Positions 12,501-24,349 of a stretch of 53,089 nucleotides of DNA are shown here, piece after piece. The stretch is from Chlorokybus atmophyticus (taxonomy: Eukaryota > Streptophyta > Chlorokybophyceae > Chlorokybales > Chlorokybaceae): contig RHPI01002438.1 in NCBI GenBank assembly GCA_009103225.1, positions 575,668 to 628,756 on the forward strand. The letters run 5' to 3'. Position 1 is the stretch's first letter; every line of letters begins with the position of its first letter. Made by a program: the position numbers and the translations under genes. The notes beneath the pieces are model-generated. The model was not told the DNA's origin. It ran no database searches and saw nothing but the letters and a program-made list of their open reading frames with translations.

Positions 12501-12714
12501 TCCCACCCGTCTCCCATCGCTCAAAGACGACAGCAGCCTCCTACCACCCACACAAGTTCCTCTTGCCTACCCCCACCGCGCAATCACCCTTATGTAGTGT
12601 ATTCACTAAGTACACGGCGTTGGCGAAGAGACTAATACGTGATGAGCTAGATTATTGAGTGAGTGAGTCACTCATTGACCTTTCAAAAGTTTATGGCTTT
12701 ACAAATCGTACACT

Positions 12715-13865
12715 GCATAAGCAACACGCAGCACATTTCCACACAACACATATCAAGGAAAACACGGGCAAGGGTCCAGGAACATGTCCATGCTTAACAT
12801 CCACTCAAACCATGACACCTAGCAGCGCTAGCGCACGTACACAAGGCACAGCACCACAACTGCTCACGACGCGCCCGCGAGGTCAGCGTCCTCCTCCGCC
12901 GTCGGTGGCACTGTCTGCAGCGGCGCCGAGCCCGGCACCGCCGCAACCGCTGCTGCTCCGCGCTCCAGCAGCGCTAGGCTCTGCGCCCGCTGCGCACACG
13001 CCACCCGTTGCCTACATGGCAATGATATCGCTCAAGCGGCCCAGGGCCAGGCCACGCGTGTAGACGACCTGCCGTGCGAACTTGGCAATGAGGGCGTTGA
13101 AGGCCCTCATCAGACACTCATACATTTAGGTGTTAGAGTTGGTGAACCGGCAGCCGGGCAAGATGTTCAACTGCATATCAACGTTTTACTTACAGCACTC
13201 GTAGCATGCTGTATCTATGCGTGCCATAAACGAATTGTTACAGCAACACAGTAACACAGCAACACAACACACAACACACACAAAGCATCGCGGTCATTCT
13301 GTTCAGTCAATGGCTGCCTCACACCCTGCACCGGCAGCAGGTCATGTATTACTTGCAGTCGTTCTTCTACTCGCCGCCTGTGTTCCCAGTGCGTGTCCAA
13401 CAACACCCATCTGAGCTGCAATTTTAGCTAGCTGCTTACGCTGGTCTGTCAACAGGCGATCTTGAAGCAGCTGCATTTGGCGGTCTTGTCTCTCCTGCAG
13501 CAGCTGCCATGCCGTGTCCAGCCTCATCGTGGGAAAGCAGCCTTCACTTCAGGCTGCTACCTGGGCGTCGTTGCTATGCTCGTTACAGCAGCTGCCAGTA
13601 GAAGTTGCTTTCACTCCGGGTGCGTGGTACCTGGTGTGCAAAACTCCCGCGGCAGCAAGAAGCTGGGGCTGGATGCTGTCTCCTAACTGCACAGGAAATT
13701 AACATTGCTTGAGAAGAGCTGCAGTTGTCTGTCAGCGTTGATGATGATGTGGCCATGAGCAGTGGCAACAGTTGCATGCGCAAGCAGGGTTAGCTACAGT
13801 GTTGTTTGTTCACAGGTAGGTTGACTGCCCAACAGCACCCTCTAGCCCCCAGAAGTTCAACTGTC
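12715..13865 (-). pseudogene. Second partial copy of the coiled-coil exon (repeat copy C)
   Basis: Minus-strand 13527 begins MRLDTAWQLLQERQDRQMQ and continues to about 13415. After a frameshift, LQVIHDLLPVQGVRQPL near 13370-13290 matches residues 60-75 of the 10500 gene. It then breaks into the CA/AAC-rich stretch shared with copy A. Compared with copy A, copy C carries an extra segment of about 400 bp (12740-13130) that is GC-rich with Pro/Ala-type reading frames. It is not functional as read. Confidence 0.6.
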
Positions 13866-15700
13866 TACTACAGTCACGTGACTAGCCCACCGAAAAGGCT
13901 GGAACGCTGCGTCGCCGGTGGCACACTGTAGAGAGCACGCGAGAGCATGCGACGGCCATCCTGGCACTGTCCACCATACTCGCGTGACCATCTGACAGTA
14001 AGGGATGACTCTAGTACACATACATGTGCCACCATGTATGCTCAGCGCCACCTGCGTGCAGGTGCATCGTCACCTCCACCGCCAACGATATTCGGGAAGA
14101 TTCAGCCCCCAACGCCAGATGGCACACAAACTCCCTCTCCCTCTCCGAGCGGAGGCAAGAGCTCCCCCCCCCCCCCCCACCCGCCACCACGTCACCGCCA
14201 AGTCACCGAGGGAACGGGGAGGTCAGCCCGCGCCCTCCACTCCCAGCAGGAACTTTGCCACCACGGGTGCGAAAGCCAGCGTTGCGACCGTCGCTGCTGC
14301 TTGCGCAGTCGTGCTCGCTGCGAATCTCCTGTTGTAATATTGCTAGGACTGCTTCAATCAGTTATTTGTGACAATGTGGGCAGTACTGTAGTACTTCCAA
14401 GAGACACACGTTGCTTTTGCTGCAGTCAAGCGTTGGCGCTGCTGGTCTGTGTACAGGGCGCCATTGGTCTGCACTGAGAGGCGCATGCACATGAGCACAG
14501 CCAACCACATACAACAGAAGTTGCCTGGCTTGCATGTCACATGTACCAGAACATGTACACAGCTGCAAGTGCAGGTAATATATGGCATGAGCAACCTAGC
14601 TGTAGTACAGTATGCACGAGGTCTAGTCACCACGATACCGTAAAAGGCACCGCACACAACACACCAAGACACAGCAGTGTGCAATGCTAAGGCTTGTCAG
14701 TACCCAGTGGTTTTCATGCACGATGAATCTGGCTATATGAGAGCATGCGACTTAATGTGTGCTGACATGTTTTCTTGTACATACATTTCTCTACGAGTTG
14801 GCAAGAAGCTGTTCCTGTCCCTCATGTCTTGCTCCTGCACACACAAGTATGGATGTAAATATTAAACTTGCGCTGCATACAATCAAGTAAGTGATGTTGC
14901 CAAGCTGCTTCCCTTCTCGTGCCTGCTTGCTTTTGATTGATGACACATGCTCACGTACCTTTATCAACTCGCTGATGTCGGAGGAAGGTCGAGCGAGTTT
15001 GGTGAAGTTTGGGGCAATGCCCCCAACCTCGCACACATGCCGGTCCTCAACCCGACTTGCTGTTGTGTTGGCTGCATGGGTGCAGAAGTAGAGCGCTGCA
15101 TGCGCCACCGCAGACATAGCTTGCTCGATGGCAGCAGTCAGGCGAGTAGACGAAGGAGCACCAGGTGTGGTGGCTGGAGTTGTCCTGTCTGCTGCAGGGG
15201 ACACCTGTTGCGTTTGCGGATGTACAGCATTGCATATGACACCACTTGAGTGTGCTGGTTATGCTCTTTGTGTAGTTTGAAGCTGCTTCTGCTTCAGAGT
15301 TGCAACAAGCGTTATCTCTAAACTGACAATTCACCGACAAATATCATCTGCCAAGTTGGTGTTACACCAGTATCAGCTGCAACCATAGAATTTGTAACCC
15401 ACACGCACGCACACACCCACAAAAGCTGTGTATGCAACCAACACCTGGTAACACAAGTGTACTCCACCAGCGTTCAATGCTGTTGACAACACTGATAGCC
15501 ATCCCGCTGTTCGGGTTCACGCTGAGCCTGCCCTTTGTTGGGGATGAGAGTGGTGTCAATTGCAGTTCACACTGCCAGAGCCCCAAGGCGAAGTAGAAAG
15601 GGGGAAGAGACAAGAAACTTGATGTGTTGGAGAAGCATTGCACAGTGGTCTTAGGATTAGGCTGGGAGTTCATTATAGGGCAATACACTTCTTGTACAGT
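13866..15700. other. No confident gene; one possible minus-strand exon
   Basis: A C-tract lies at about 14166-14179. Minus-strand 15204-14991 is open with a donor AAAG|GTACGTG and encodes CEVGGIAPNFTKLARP, which I do not recognise. The rest shows no supportable coding structure. It lies downstream of the TIR-NB-ARC gene and could contain decayed C-terminal exons of it. Confidence 0.35.
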
Positions 15701-15709
15701 TTTAGGACT

Positions 15710-16369
15710 GTTGCATGCCGAGCACAACTCCAGATTGTTTGGGACTCCCCTTTGCCCAAAGGCGTAGCCTGCAACAGCTCTGTAGCTGCCTTGGTTGGAA
15801 GCTGCTGCGCTTCCTCAATCTGATGCTCCACTCATCCCATACCCACGCAACACGTCCTTGTCGCGAGAGGTCACAACTGCAACTCCCGGATCCAATCAAT
15901 CAATGAAGCCGCGTCCCCAAGCAATGCACCCAGCAGGACGTCTGCTTGGGCAGCAGTCCAGACGTCATCAACCATGAGCAGCACCCTCCTGTTGTGCAAG
16001 TGTCGTTAAGAAGAGCCAGTCCTCGAGCGATGGAAGTGTATGTGTTCGCTTCTCCACAAGAACTTCAAGCTTCTGCTGGTAGTAACGTTGGCCTGGCTTT
16101 GTCTGCCGCTTGCCCGACCCATAAAGCAATGGTCATTGCAACCATTGTGCAGCTGGTTAGAGTGCCTTCACAAGTGTCTTTGTAATGGCGCTCATGTCAA
16201 CAAGCCGAGCGCCCTTCCTTTAGCATCAGCAGTTTGAGCGCCACTAAGACTGAGTGCTCCCAAACACCGATCAATACCCACAAAATTTTTGACCACTTAC
16301 AAGGGAGGGTAGCCTAGACTGTTACTCACGGCGTGCACAACCGCTTGCGCTAGAGCAGCGTCATCCCAA
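15710..16369 (-). pseudogene. Decayed second NB-ARC segment
   Basis: Nucleotide similarity to 17810-18459 is clear (shared GGATCCAATCA, GCAGCAGTCCAGA, CTGATGCTCC..TCATCCCATA). The exon starts at 16369 (DDAALAQAVVHAV, parallel to DSAALARSVVRAV) but stops at TAA 16299-16297, where the intact copy has a Tyr codon. The P-loop, GMGGIGKTT in the intact copy, reads roughly DMSAITKT here. It is a tandem-duplicate remnant. Confidence 0.75.
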
Positions 16370-19204
16370 CTGAGAATACAAACACAAATGAGTGCGCAGC
16401 ACAGAACATCGGAGTAACCGTACTGCAAGAAACTCAACTCACTTGTACCGACTCAGCAGGAACCCACTGTAATAAGACACTTTGTGAATTGCTCGGATGT
16501 ACCTCTCTCCATGTTCCAAGTGCCCAGGACGGCCATGCTCTTGGCATTTGCTGCAAGGCAAAACGCCACAGAATTAGGACTGCGCTTTGGAATAGGAAAT
16601 AGTGCTAGTCTGTAGCTAAGTAGTATACTCACCGGATCTCTCTGAGAACCTGTTGCACTAGGTCCCCAATGCCATGGTTTGAGATATCAATAAATATGGG
16701 CATGATCACAGCTGAGGGATCCTCCATCATCATGGCCAGCTCGTCAAGGCAATCGTAACATTCCCCAAAGTCAGCTGAGATGATGGGCATTCTGATGCGA
16801 GCGGCCTGCACACTGGCAGGGATAATATTATATGATTGGCCGGGCTTCAAGCTGTATCCACTGAAGGCACTCAACCCTGCTCTGCTGAGACTGTCATGCA
16901 GCAAACCGATAAACTTGACGTCTGGATTTCTGTAAGTTAAGTGGATGTCATAACGCCCATAAATTACGATATACGCCTGTCGCCAAACACAGCCACAGAA
17001 TAAATTGGAGACCCGTTCTTGACTGCAGCCATCGCATTCTAGTATCCGGAGCTGAGGCAGAACGCACATCGGGAGGCGACCTGTGAGGACGTTATTTGGA
17101 GTAGTAGAGCTGTGCCCTACCTTGTAGGATTGCCTCAGCGACAGATATTCCACATTTGATGTCTGCGCTCTACAACTCTGCAAGCACAGTAAGGACACAA
17201 ATGACAAATGACTAGTGGGCAACAGATGTATTTGCACGCGTACCATCGACAATAAGTCTTGAGCTTCCAGCAAACCAACATGTGTGCCTTTGGCGCATGC
17301 AATTGCGCGCCCCATGCTGCGTAGCTGATCATGCATATACAGTTGATCTCCCCAGGTGGTCTTCTTGACATGGACAAGGGACTTGTAGAAAAGATTTTCC
17401 AGTGTAGTGGATGCGTCTGCACGATCCTCCCAGCCAGGTGGAAGCCAGGTTGAAGAGTTAACGATGCGCCCGTTACGCTGGACAGTCTGGCCTGTGAAAC
17501 CTAGCGGAAGCCAGATTGGCGAGAGCTGACAACGCCATGGCCAGTTGCTTCCCAACGGAAAGCAGGCCATATCCAGAAACAGTCGCTGTGCAGCTGCATC
17601 AAGGCAGTCAAAACTAAGCTTAAGAACGCTCCAAAGGCCATCCACGTCTGCATTATTGAGTGGCTTCGCAGATCGCAATCTAGCCAAAGCACAGTCCCAA
17701 ACATGCTGTTCGCCTTTACCACGAAGAAAAGAGCCTACCACCTGGAGCGTGAGCGGCAGCCCATTACATGCGGTGACGAGAGGGCTCACGAACAGCTCTA
17801 GGCTGTTTGGGACTCCACCTTGCCCAAACGCGTAGTACCGGAACAGCTTTGTAGCTGCCTGGGTTGGGAGCTGCTGCACTTCCTCAATCTGATGCTCCCT
17901 CATCCCATACCCGCGGAGCATGTCCTTGTCACGAGAGGTCACACAAATGCAACTCCCGGATCCAATCACTGGCACCTCATCCCCGAGCTGCAATGCACCC
18001 AGCAGGGCATCTGCTTGGGCAGCAGTCCAGATGTCGTCAACAACAAGCAGCATCCTCTTGTTGCGCATGTGTTGTTGTAAACGAGCCTTCCCTTGATCAA
18101 TGGTGTATATGTTTGTGTTTGAAATTCCACAAAGCGCTTCAAGCAACTGCTGCTGGAGGAACATCAACCTGGCATTATCTGCTGCTTGCCCGACCTCCAC
18201 AAAGCAGTGGTCATTGAAACCATTGCGCAGCTTGTTGTAGAGTGCCTTAGCTAGTGTAGTCTTCCCAATGCCGCCCATGCCCCACAAGCCGAGCGCAACA
18301 GCCCTTCCTCCAGCAGCAGCAGTTTGAGCTCGCAACTTGACACTCAGTGCTTCAACACGCCGGTCAATGTCCACCGGGTGCTCGGCCACATACAAGGCAG
18401 GGTAGCCCAACTTGCCAAGCACGGCGCGAACCACCGATCGCGCTAGAGCAGCGCTGTCACTGAAGATACAAAACACATCAGAGCGCGAAGCACAGGTACC
18501 AAAATGCCGATGTACACATGATGACACACAAGCTCAGACCCAACTCACTTGTTATGCTGATCCAGCCGCAACCCATTAATGTCAAACACTTTACCAACCG
18601 CTTGGATATATCTCTTTGCACGATCTCTGTACCCAGGCTGGCCACGCTTGTGGTTTCTCCTGCCAGGGCTCACGCCATGATGCTGGATATTTGCTGCTAG
18701 TCTGCAATCAATCATCATTACAACTCACCAGATCTGTTTGAGGACGTGTTCCTTCAGTTTATGAAAATCGGGGTGGTAGAAAATGGGCATCACAGACAAG
18801 GGATCTCCCATCATTATGACCAGCTCTTCAAGGCAGCAGTAAGAATCCCCAAAGTTGACGGAGATAATGGGCATCTTGATGAGAGCGACCCGCAGATTGG
18901 CAATAATAACCTCCCACGCTGGGTCAGAGGGTTTTAAATTGAGCTCATCAACAAAGCCGGTCAACCCCGCTTTGACGAGACCGTTGTGCAGGAAACTAAC
19001 GAAGTTACGCTTGACGTCCGGGCCTCTGTGACTCAGGAAAACGTCACAAGGCGACAACCCAGCGCAATTAATGGTCGTCAACGGCGGTGCAGTTTCCTCT
19101 GTACTACTGGATTCCTTATATTGTCGCAAAAGGCAGTGACGCACAAATCGCACAAAGGCAAAGGCAGTGATGACGAGGAAAGCTGCGTAAGGTATTACTG
19201 TCAA
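16297..19204 (-). CDS. TIR-NB-ARC-(short LRR)-TIR immune receptor gene, probably a pseudogene or stop-bearing allele
   Basis: Exons: 19204-18729 (TIR-1), 18701-18549 (linker), 18459-17244 (NB-ARC), 17177-16633 (short LRR stretch plus TIR-2), 16550-16443 (linker 2), 16369-16297. TIR-1 has CDVFLSHRGPDVK, a PIIS strand and a C-L-E-E-L with the candidate catalytic Glu. It is preceded by a hydrophobic segment (YAAFLVITAFAFVRF) that may be a membrane anchor. NB-ARC shows P-loop GMGGIGKTTLAKAL, kinase-2 MLLVVDDIW, RNBS-B GSGSCICVTSR, GLPL NGLPLTLQVVG, LDMACFPLG and an MHD-like MHDQLRSMG. About 50 residues of LRR-like sequence follow, then TIR-2 (DIHLTYRNPDVK to VLREIR) in frame. The codon at the exon 1/2 junction is TGA; the matching codon after TIR-2 is CGC. 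No ATG precedes TIR-1 in frame, so a 5' exon is probably missing. TNL proteins sense pathogens and signal by TIR NADase activity; that role here is inferred from family. Confidence 0.8.
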
Positions 19205-21395
19205 TCAGCGATAACAACGACAAACGCCATGTAGGAATAGGCAAGCCTCATTTGTTGACATGGGCACGTGGATAGATTACACTGGCTCAGTGTACTTACA
19301 TATGAGTATACATGCAATCAACGTGCTTGGCGTGTACGTAAATTCTCTCTCGTGCGCACACTCAAACAGAACAAGCGATGTCAACTGGGTAATCCGACGT
19401 ACCTGCAAAGGGCAGCCACCCCATCTTTGCGCTGGCTTGCTGCTCAAGTGTCTGCAACAGTGCCCAGCATGTACTGCGGCGCGTACAACCACTGCTCCTG
19501 CCGCCCCACTTGTTGCGCTAACCTTTGCAACTGCTGAAGCGGCTTTGAAGAAAGAGGGTCACTTCCTGGGGCTCAGCACAAGCCTGCCCTGCTAGCCCTG
19601 CCGTTTCACACCCCTTGCAAACCTAGTTCTGCGCTGTGACGCTGTTACAGAAGCAACCAAAAACTGCAGTGGCACCATCCGTCCATGTCAGGCATTTGCT
19701 GTGACCATGTTGCCTGCAAAGAAGCAGCGTCTCCTCTTTCATACCCTGCTGAAGCCATGTGCACTGCAGCATGCACAACAAAACAAGACTTGGCATGTTC
19801 TTTGACTCAGGTTGCGAGAATGACATCATAACCAGTTCAACCACCCGAGGACTAGCACAACATGCAGGCATAGTATGCACATTCGCTGATGTGCACTCAC
19901 GCACACACAGAGGAGAAAGCAGAATGCACTGGAGTAGTAGTCCAAGATGGAGACCTGGGTTGAAGCTTACTTGCAGGCAGTTGCCAAGATACACCTCCTA
20001 CACCTTGTGCTGTAGCAGCTGGCGCTCCACGGCTTGAAGACCCACGATGATCATAACCCATCCATGCTTGAGAGAGCAGCTTGGGAACACCCTGCGTGCT
20101 CACCGTGTGCGCAGACTGCATGCTGTGTGGATGTTGCATGCCTTAACGGCCTTAAGAGAACGCAGGAAAGAGTCATGTCTCCTGGTGCTCAGCACATGCC
20201 TGGCAAGCCCTGACGTTCTCACAACTGACATGCGCAGCGCAACGCAGGGACGCAGCAGATGGTGCAGTGAGGTTACTCCAGCCACGGTCACTTCCTATAC
20301 AGCCCTGATCAACCCTGCAGCGCAACAGTAACCACAGTCTTTGTGACTTGCTGTGTTTGTATACAATTGCTCAGCAACAGCTTCTTCAATTGCGCAGCCT
20401 GATTGAGTATGCAGTATGCATATCTTAGGCAGTGTTATGTAACCCAATCAACCTGATAACGCATTACGTTCAGGAAGGTACAGCATATGGCTGTTCAGCG
20501 CAGGTGCACGCTTGGGCACGGCTTCAGACAGCACAGGTACCCGTGCTGTCATCAGTACGTTCGCAAAAGGGCGGGAGTCAACGCCTAGGTTGCTAGCTGA
20601 GCTTCTCAACAAACATGACTACTAATAGCTGCCCTGCCTGACAGCCGCTAGCAGAACTCAACTAAACACAACAAGGTAATTTGGGCATGATCACGCGAAT
20701 GTGTGCATGCTCAGACTCTGGCGCTCAGCATTAAGATTGCAAGCACGTCAAGCTGGCTGCAGCTAGCGCAGTGGTGGAAGTTTGCAGTTATAAGTGGCAA
20801 CTAGACTTTACAGACTTCACACAGGCCTAGAAGTTATTCGTCCATGGCACAGATGGTCCACACACGAGCGCAGCTGTCACGTTACAGCAGTCAGCTGGAT
20901 GCTTGCTGCCGTCATTTCGTAGATAGCGTTGCTTTCCAAACAAGTTGTGACGTGACAGCCGCTCGGACGTCAAGCCACGATAGGACTCCTAGTTCTTACA
21001 TTGCTAATATCGTAAGGGAACACTACATACCGCTGACACCTCGACCATTGCGCTAACTAAAGTCAGCTGATGCTTGCAAGCCACGATAGCTGCAGACACT
21101 GACACGGCACCTGCATGAGCGCTACGGAGAAAATGTAAAGGATTGATCACATGCACACACCGTGCAAGTTGCAAGTCAACGCCAGCTGGTGCGCTTTGAG
21201 CTGAGTACGGCTGGGGGAAGGAGGCACTGCGTAGCTGTGAACAGCAAGACGTCCGTGGCAGTCAGCCCTGCATGGCCAACTCCCCTTCACTTCCCACTCC
21301 CCCTTCGCCCTCCCCGTCCACTTCCCACACACCCGCCGCCCACCTCCTCTACGGCGAACTGGCAGAGGTGAAGGCAAAGCACAATGTTGCTGGGC
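19205..21395. other. Spacer with no confident gene; weak retropepsin-like fragment
   Basis: Plus-strand 19780-19880 encodes LGMFFDSGCENDIITSS, with a D-S-G core and following hydrophilic turn as in retroviral-type aspartic proteases, but no flap or second motif can be seen. It may be a relic of a retroelement. Other open frames here are short and unrecognised. Confidence 0.3.
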
Positions 21396-21589
21396 ATTAA
21401 CTTAATGCCATTAAGGCCTCGTCAGCGTCAGCGTCAGGACCGCACGTAGTTTGTACGATCGGTGCAAACCGCTATGCCATTGGTGTTCTTTCATACAGAG
21501 TTGCTATGCAATTGGCTGGCTCTGGGCATACATTTAATGCCGTAGAGGACTTACCTGCCGTATCGCACCCCTTGTGCGCCAGCCATCGC

Positions 21590-21904
21590 TGAGCACCTTG
21601 TGCGCACAAGCTCGTTGTGCGCACACGTTTACCACAACCGCCGTATGGCCCCGCCACCCATGTGCCTGTCGCTAAGGCTATCGGCGGAGGCGGCGGCAAG
21701 CACCGGCGTGTGAACAGTGTCGTATCCCACCCACCCTGATTTCCTCNCTGAGCACCTTGTGCGCACAAGCTCGTTGTGCGCACACGTTTACCACAACCGC
21801 CGTATGGCCCCGCCACCCATGTGCCTGTCGCTAAGGCTATCGGCGGAGGCGGCGGCAAGCACCGGCGTGTGAACAGTGTTGTATCCCACCCACCCTGATT
21901 TCCT
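21590..21904. repeat. 157-bp duplication joined by a single N (probable assembly artefact)
   Basis: 21590-21746 is repeated at 21748-21904 with about one difference (CAGTGTCGTATC versus CAGTGTTGTATC); the two copies meet exactly at the N at 21747. This is what two overlapping contig ends look like when they are joined rather than merged. Confidence 0.85.
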
Positions 21905-22234
21905 CTTCCTCACACTGTATACACCGGTGTTTGCACGAACACGATCTGGCATGTATCGAGGTCGAGCGCAAGCTGTTGCTAGATCCAACAGCTTGTTGTG
22001 GACGGCTTTGACACTTCCGCGTGTTGGTGAATTAGACGGTGCAGACATGTTGTCTTGACACCGTACGATTTCACAGTCTTTCACCAACTGGGTTGCAGCT
22101 GGGGCAGACTTGTAGCGCATGCTGCCGCAAAGGAACGCATCCCAATTAATGCAATCCATTGTGCCCCCCATACCCAGCCAGCTGTTTACCCCTCTTTGGC
22201 TGCGTGCAACCAATGAGACGCTAGTCTGTAACAA
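21905..22234 (-). CDS. Hypothetical open frame inside the small element
   Basis: Minus-strand frame from 22234, starting MLQTSVSLVARSQRG and continuing through SVKAVHNKLLDLATACARPR. It runs on across the N-associated duplication to 21788, but that part is unreliable. No known domain. It may be a residual element-encoded protein or chance. Confidence 0.25.
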
Positions 22235-22349
22235 GATTGAACACCGTGGAGACTCTGTGCTTAATTAACTTAATGCCATTAAGGCCTCGTCAGCGTCAGG
22301 ACCGCACGTAGTTTGTACGATCGGTGCAAACCGCTATGCCATTAATGAT

Positions 22350-23100
22350 GGCAATGAGTTAGGCCTATGACCCATAACTCTTGGTTAAGTTCGGGTGCGA
22401 AAGGCGACATGTATCTTCAGTCACTCTTGATTCCCGAGCAGATTATAGCTCATCATGCTTGTTGAGGCGTGTGGGCGGGGAGGAGGGGGCGGGATGCGAC
22501 GCCGCCTATTGTTAAGGCGAAGCTCAAAGGCAGTCAGGCTTGCATATGGAGGCAGGTGCTGTGCGTGTTGCTGATCAACAGTCTCAGCATGTCTCGTGCC
22601 TGCCAACATTGCTGCTGAGCCTTGGAGCCTGGTACCATTTTCAGTTTGGGAGAAAAACCCGTCGGTACTTGGTCTTCACACAGACTGACTCTCTCTCTCT
22701 TTCCCCCCTCCTAAATATGTCAGTCAGAACGCCTCAACACACTGCGCCGAGCCCGTCCTGTATGACATGCTCAAGGTCATGTGTTTGCTTGACCTACAAC
22801 TGTTCACAGCTGGCGCAGTGAATTCCCTCGTTTTTTTGTTAACACATCATGCCGTCACAAGGTTACAAGCGGTGCTATACATCCACATTCGCTGACACAT
22901 TTACACCTTGGCAGGCAAGTTTCAGCGTAGGCGCTTTGTCGCTGTCTTATAGAGTTTTTGTCTTCACATTACCGGTAGGTGTCGCAACAATTTGTATAAG
23001 CAAACGAGATGACCATGCGATGCTTGTCTTGCCCAAACTGGTCTTTGCACGACAGCATTTTGCTTGGCTGCCGTGGCAGCGCCCTGCTCTGGTGCGACAA
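22350..23100. other. Nothing recognisable
   Basis: A CT-rich stretch (22685-22715) and short unconnected frames only. Confidence 0.4.
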
Positions 23101-23104
23101 GAAA

Positions 23105-23345
23105 GGAGACGAAGGACACTTGAAGATGGCTGACATGGTTGGCATCATTACCGCTCTGGCAACTGCGACGGGTGTGATGTTTGGGATATACTTCTTCATA
23201 CACAATGGAAGGGATGCTCTGAGCAGACAGGCAGCCGACCTGCACAACCGCTATGGTGATGTCGGTGATGCAATGGATGTGATTGAGTTTTGCAATGAAT
23301 GCCTCACTTTAGGGCAAAGAGAGAGCTATTCACACCGATTGACGT
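23105..23345 (+). CDS. Possible exon with a hydrophobic segment, unknown function
   Basis: The plus frame reads MADMVGIITALATATG, VMFGIYFFIHNG, then AADLHNRYGDVGDAMDV and IEFCNECLTLGQRES, stopping being convincing where the palindromic block begins at 23340. It contains one likely membrane segment and an acidic, Cys-containing helix. It lies on the same strand as the EP-domain fragment 1.8 kb downstream and could be an upstream exon of that gene, but I have no splice evidence. Confidence 0.3.
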
Positions 23346-23650
23346 CAAAGGACCATAAATGGTCCGTACCCTCGAACCGGGATTTTGCCCTTCTAAGTGA
23401 ATTCCGTGGACCATGTCTGGTCGGACTGTCATTGACAGTCCGACCATGCATGGTCCAAAACTCACGTGAACGGTCCCATGTTTTTTTGGGGTCGCACCAT
23501 GTCTGGTCCGGCCTGTTTACGGTCGCGTCAGGACCAGGTACGAGCCAGTCAGCGGACCAGGGACTTAACAAAAACATTTATTTACCAGTCATTACTGGTC
23601 CGGCCAGCGGACCATCGACCGTAATATTTATTTATAAGCATCAGATGTAA
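23335..23650. repeat. Palindrome-rich block, GGACCAT..ATGGTCC family (copy 1)
   Basis: Repeated short inverted motifs: GGACCATAAATGGTCC, GGACCATGTCTGGTCGG, GTCATTGACAGTCCGACC, CCATGCATGGTCC, GCACCATGTCTGGTCC. Several can fold as nested hairpins. The same family is at 24835-25180. Confidence 0.7.
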
Positions 23651-23769
23651 TGCAAATGACGGAAAAGTGCTCTATCTTGAGCCGGCAGCACCGGCTACGC
23701 CCGACCTGCGGGGCTGCAGGCTGCAGCGCACGAGGCCGCGGCGTCTTAGAAATGATTAGTGAAGAAATC

Positions 23770-23842
23770 ATGCATCTATCGAGAGTCGAACCCAAGACCT
23801 TTGGGACACAAACACGACACCCTAACCACTAAGCTACATGTG
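23770..23842 (-). ncRNA. tRNA-like sequence with Pol III A and B boxes
   Basis: On the minus strand TAGCTTAGTGG fits the A-box consensus and GGGTTCGACTC fits the B-box, with tRNA-like spacing. The T-arm TTGGG-TTCGACT-CTCGA pairs. The anticodon stem is weak, and the acceptor arm does not pair well with the 5' flank. It is best read as a tRNA pseudogene or the head of a tRNA-derived SINE, not a working tRNA. Confidence 0.45.
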
Positions 23843-24349
23843 TACGTACCGGTAGGGACGGTGCAGTACTTGCAGAATAGACTGTACCGACGGCCGCTTG
23901 GCATCTGTCGGCGGCGGAAATTGCACAGGAAGTCGGCGTTGTGAATTGACAGGCCCATAGCCAGTGCATGCGCTATCAATGTGCATAGGCTGTACCAGTA
24001 TTAATCCACGGTATCATTATTTTACGTCATTATTGATGACACAGGCAGCCGCAACTCGGCGGCTGCCAAGGTGTGTAAACTACAATGCTTTGTTGGGGGC
24101 TGTCCATGAGTATGTAACCTTGTTTGGGGTTGTCAATATCCTGGTTGCGTGCGCATACACACACCTACATGTGTACATATGTAAACATTCGTGTATAGAT
24201 ACATATACACGTTTACATGATATAATTACGAAACGACGAGCATTGCGGCATTAATGTAGGTATTTATTGGCTGATTAGACACAATGTTTGGTCGGGGCTG
24301 TCAATCATTCTGCGGTCTCATAAGAGGCTATGTTCATAAGTGATGTAAT

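Larger units (their letters stand above)
21399..22347. mobile_element. Small element bounded by ~80-bp direct repeats (TRIM-like)
   Basis: Positions 21399-21479 and 22266-22340 carry nearly the same sequence, from TAACTTAATGCCATTAAGG through CGCACGTAGTTTGTACGATC to GCAAACCGCTATGCCATT. The left copy has one extra CGTCAG. They enclose about 780 bp with no recognisable protein. Such short direct terminal repeats fit a terminal-repeat retrotransposon in miniature. I see no clear target-site duplication. Confidence 0.45.

Noticed and set aside
13221-13290. Short regular repeats (ACACAGCAACACAACACAC) considered as a CRISPR-like array
   Set aside because: The unit is simple AAC/AC low-complexity sequence with no spacers, in a eukaryotic context.
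19759-20037. Full retroelement protease gene
   Set aside because: Only a DSG core is recognisable; kept as a weak note in the spacer entry.
23376-23395. CCGGTTCGAGG considered as a tRNA B box
   Set aside because: No A box or foldable arms at the right distance.
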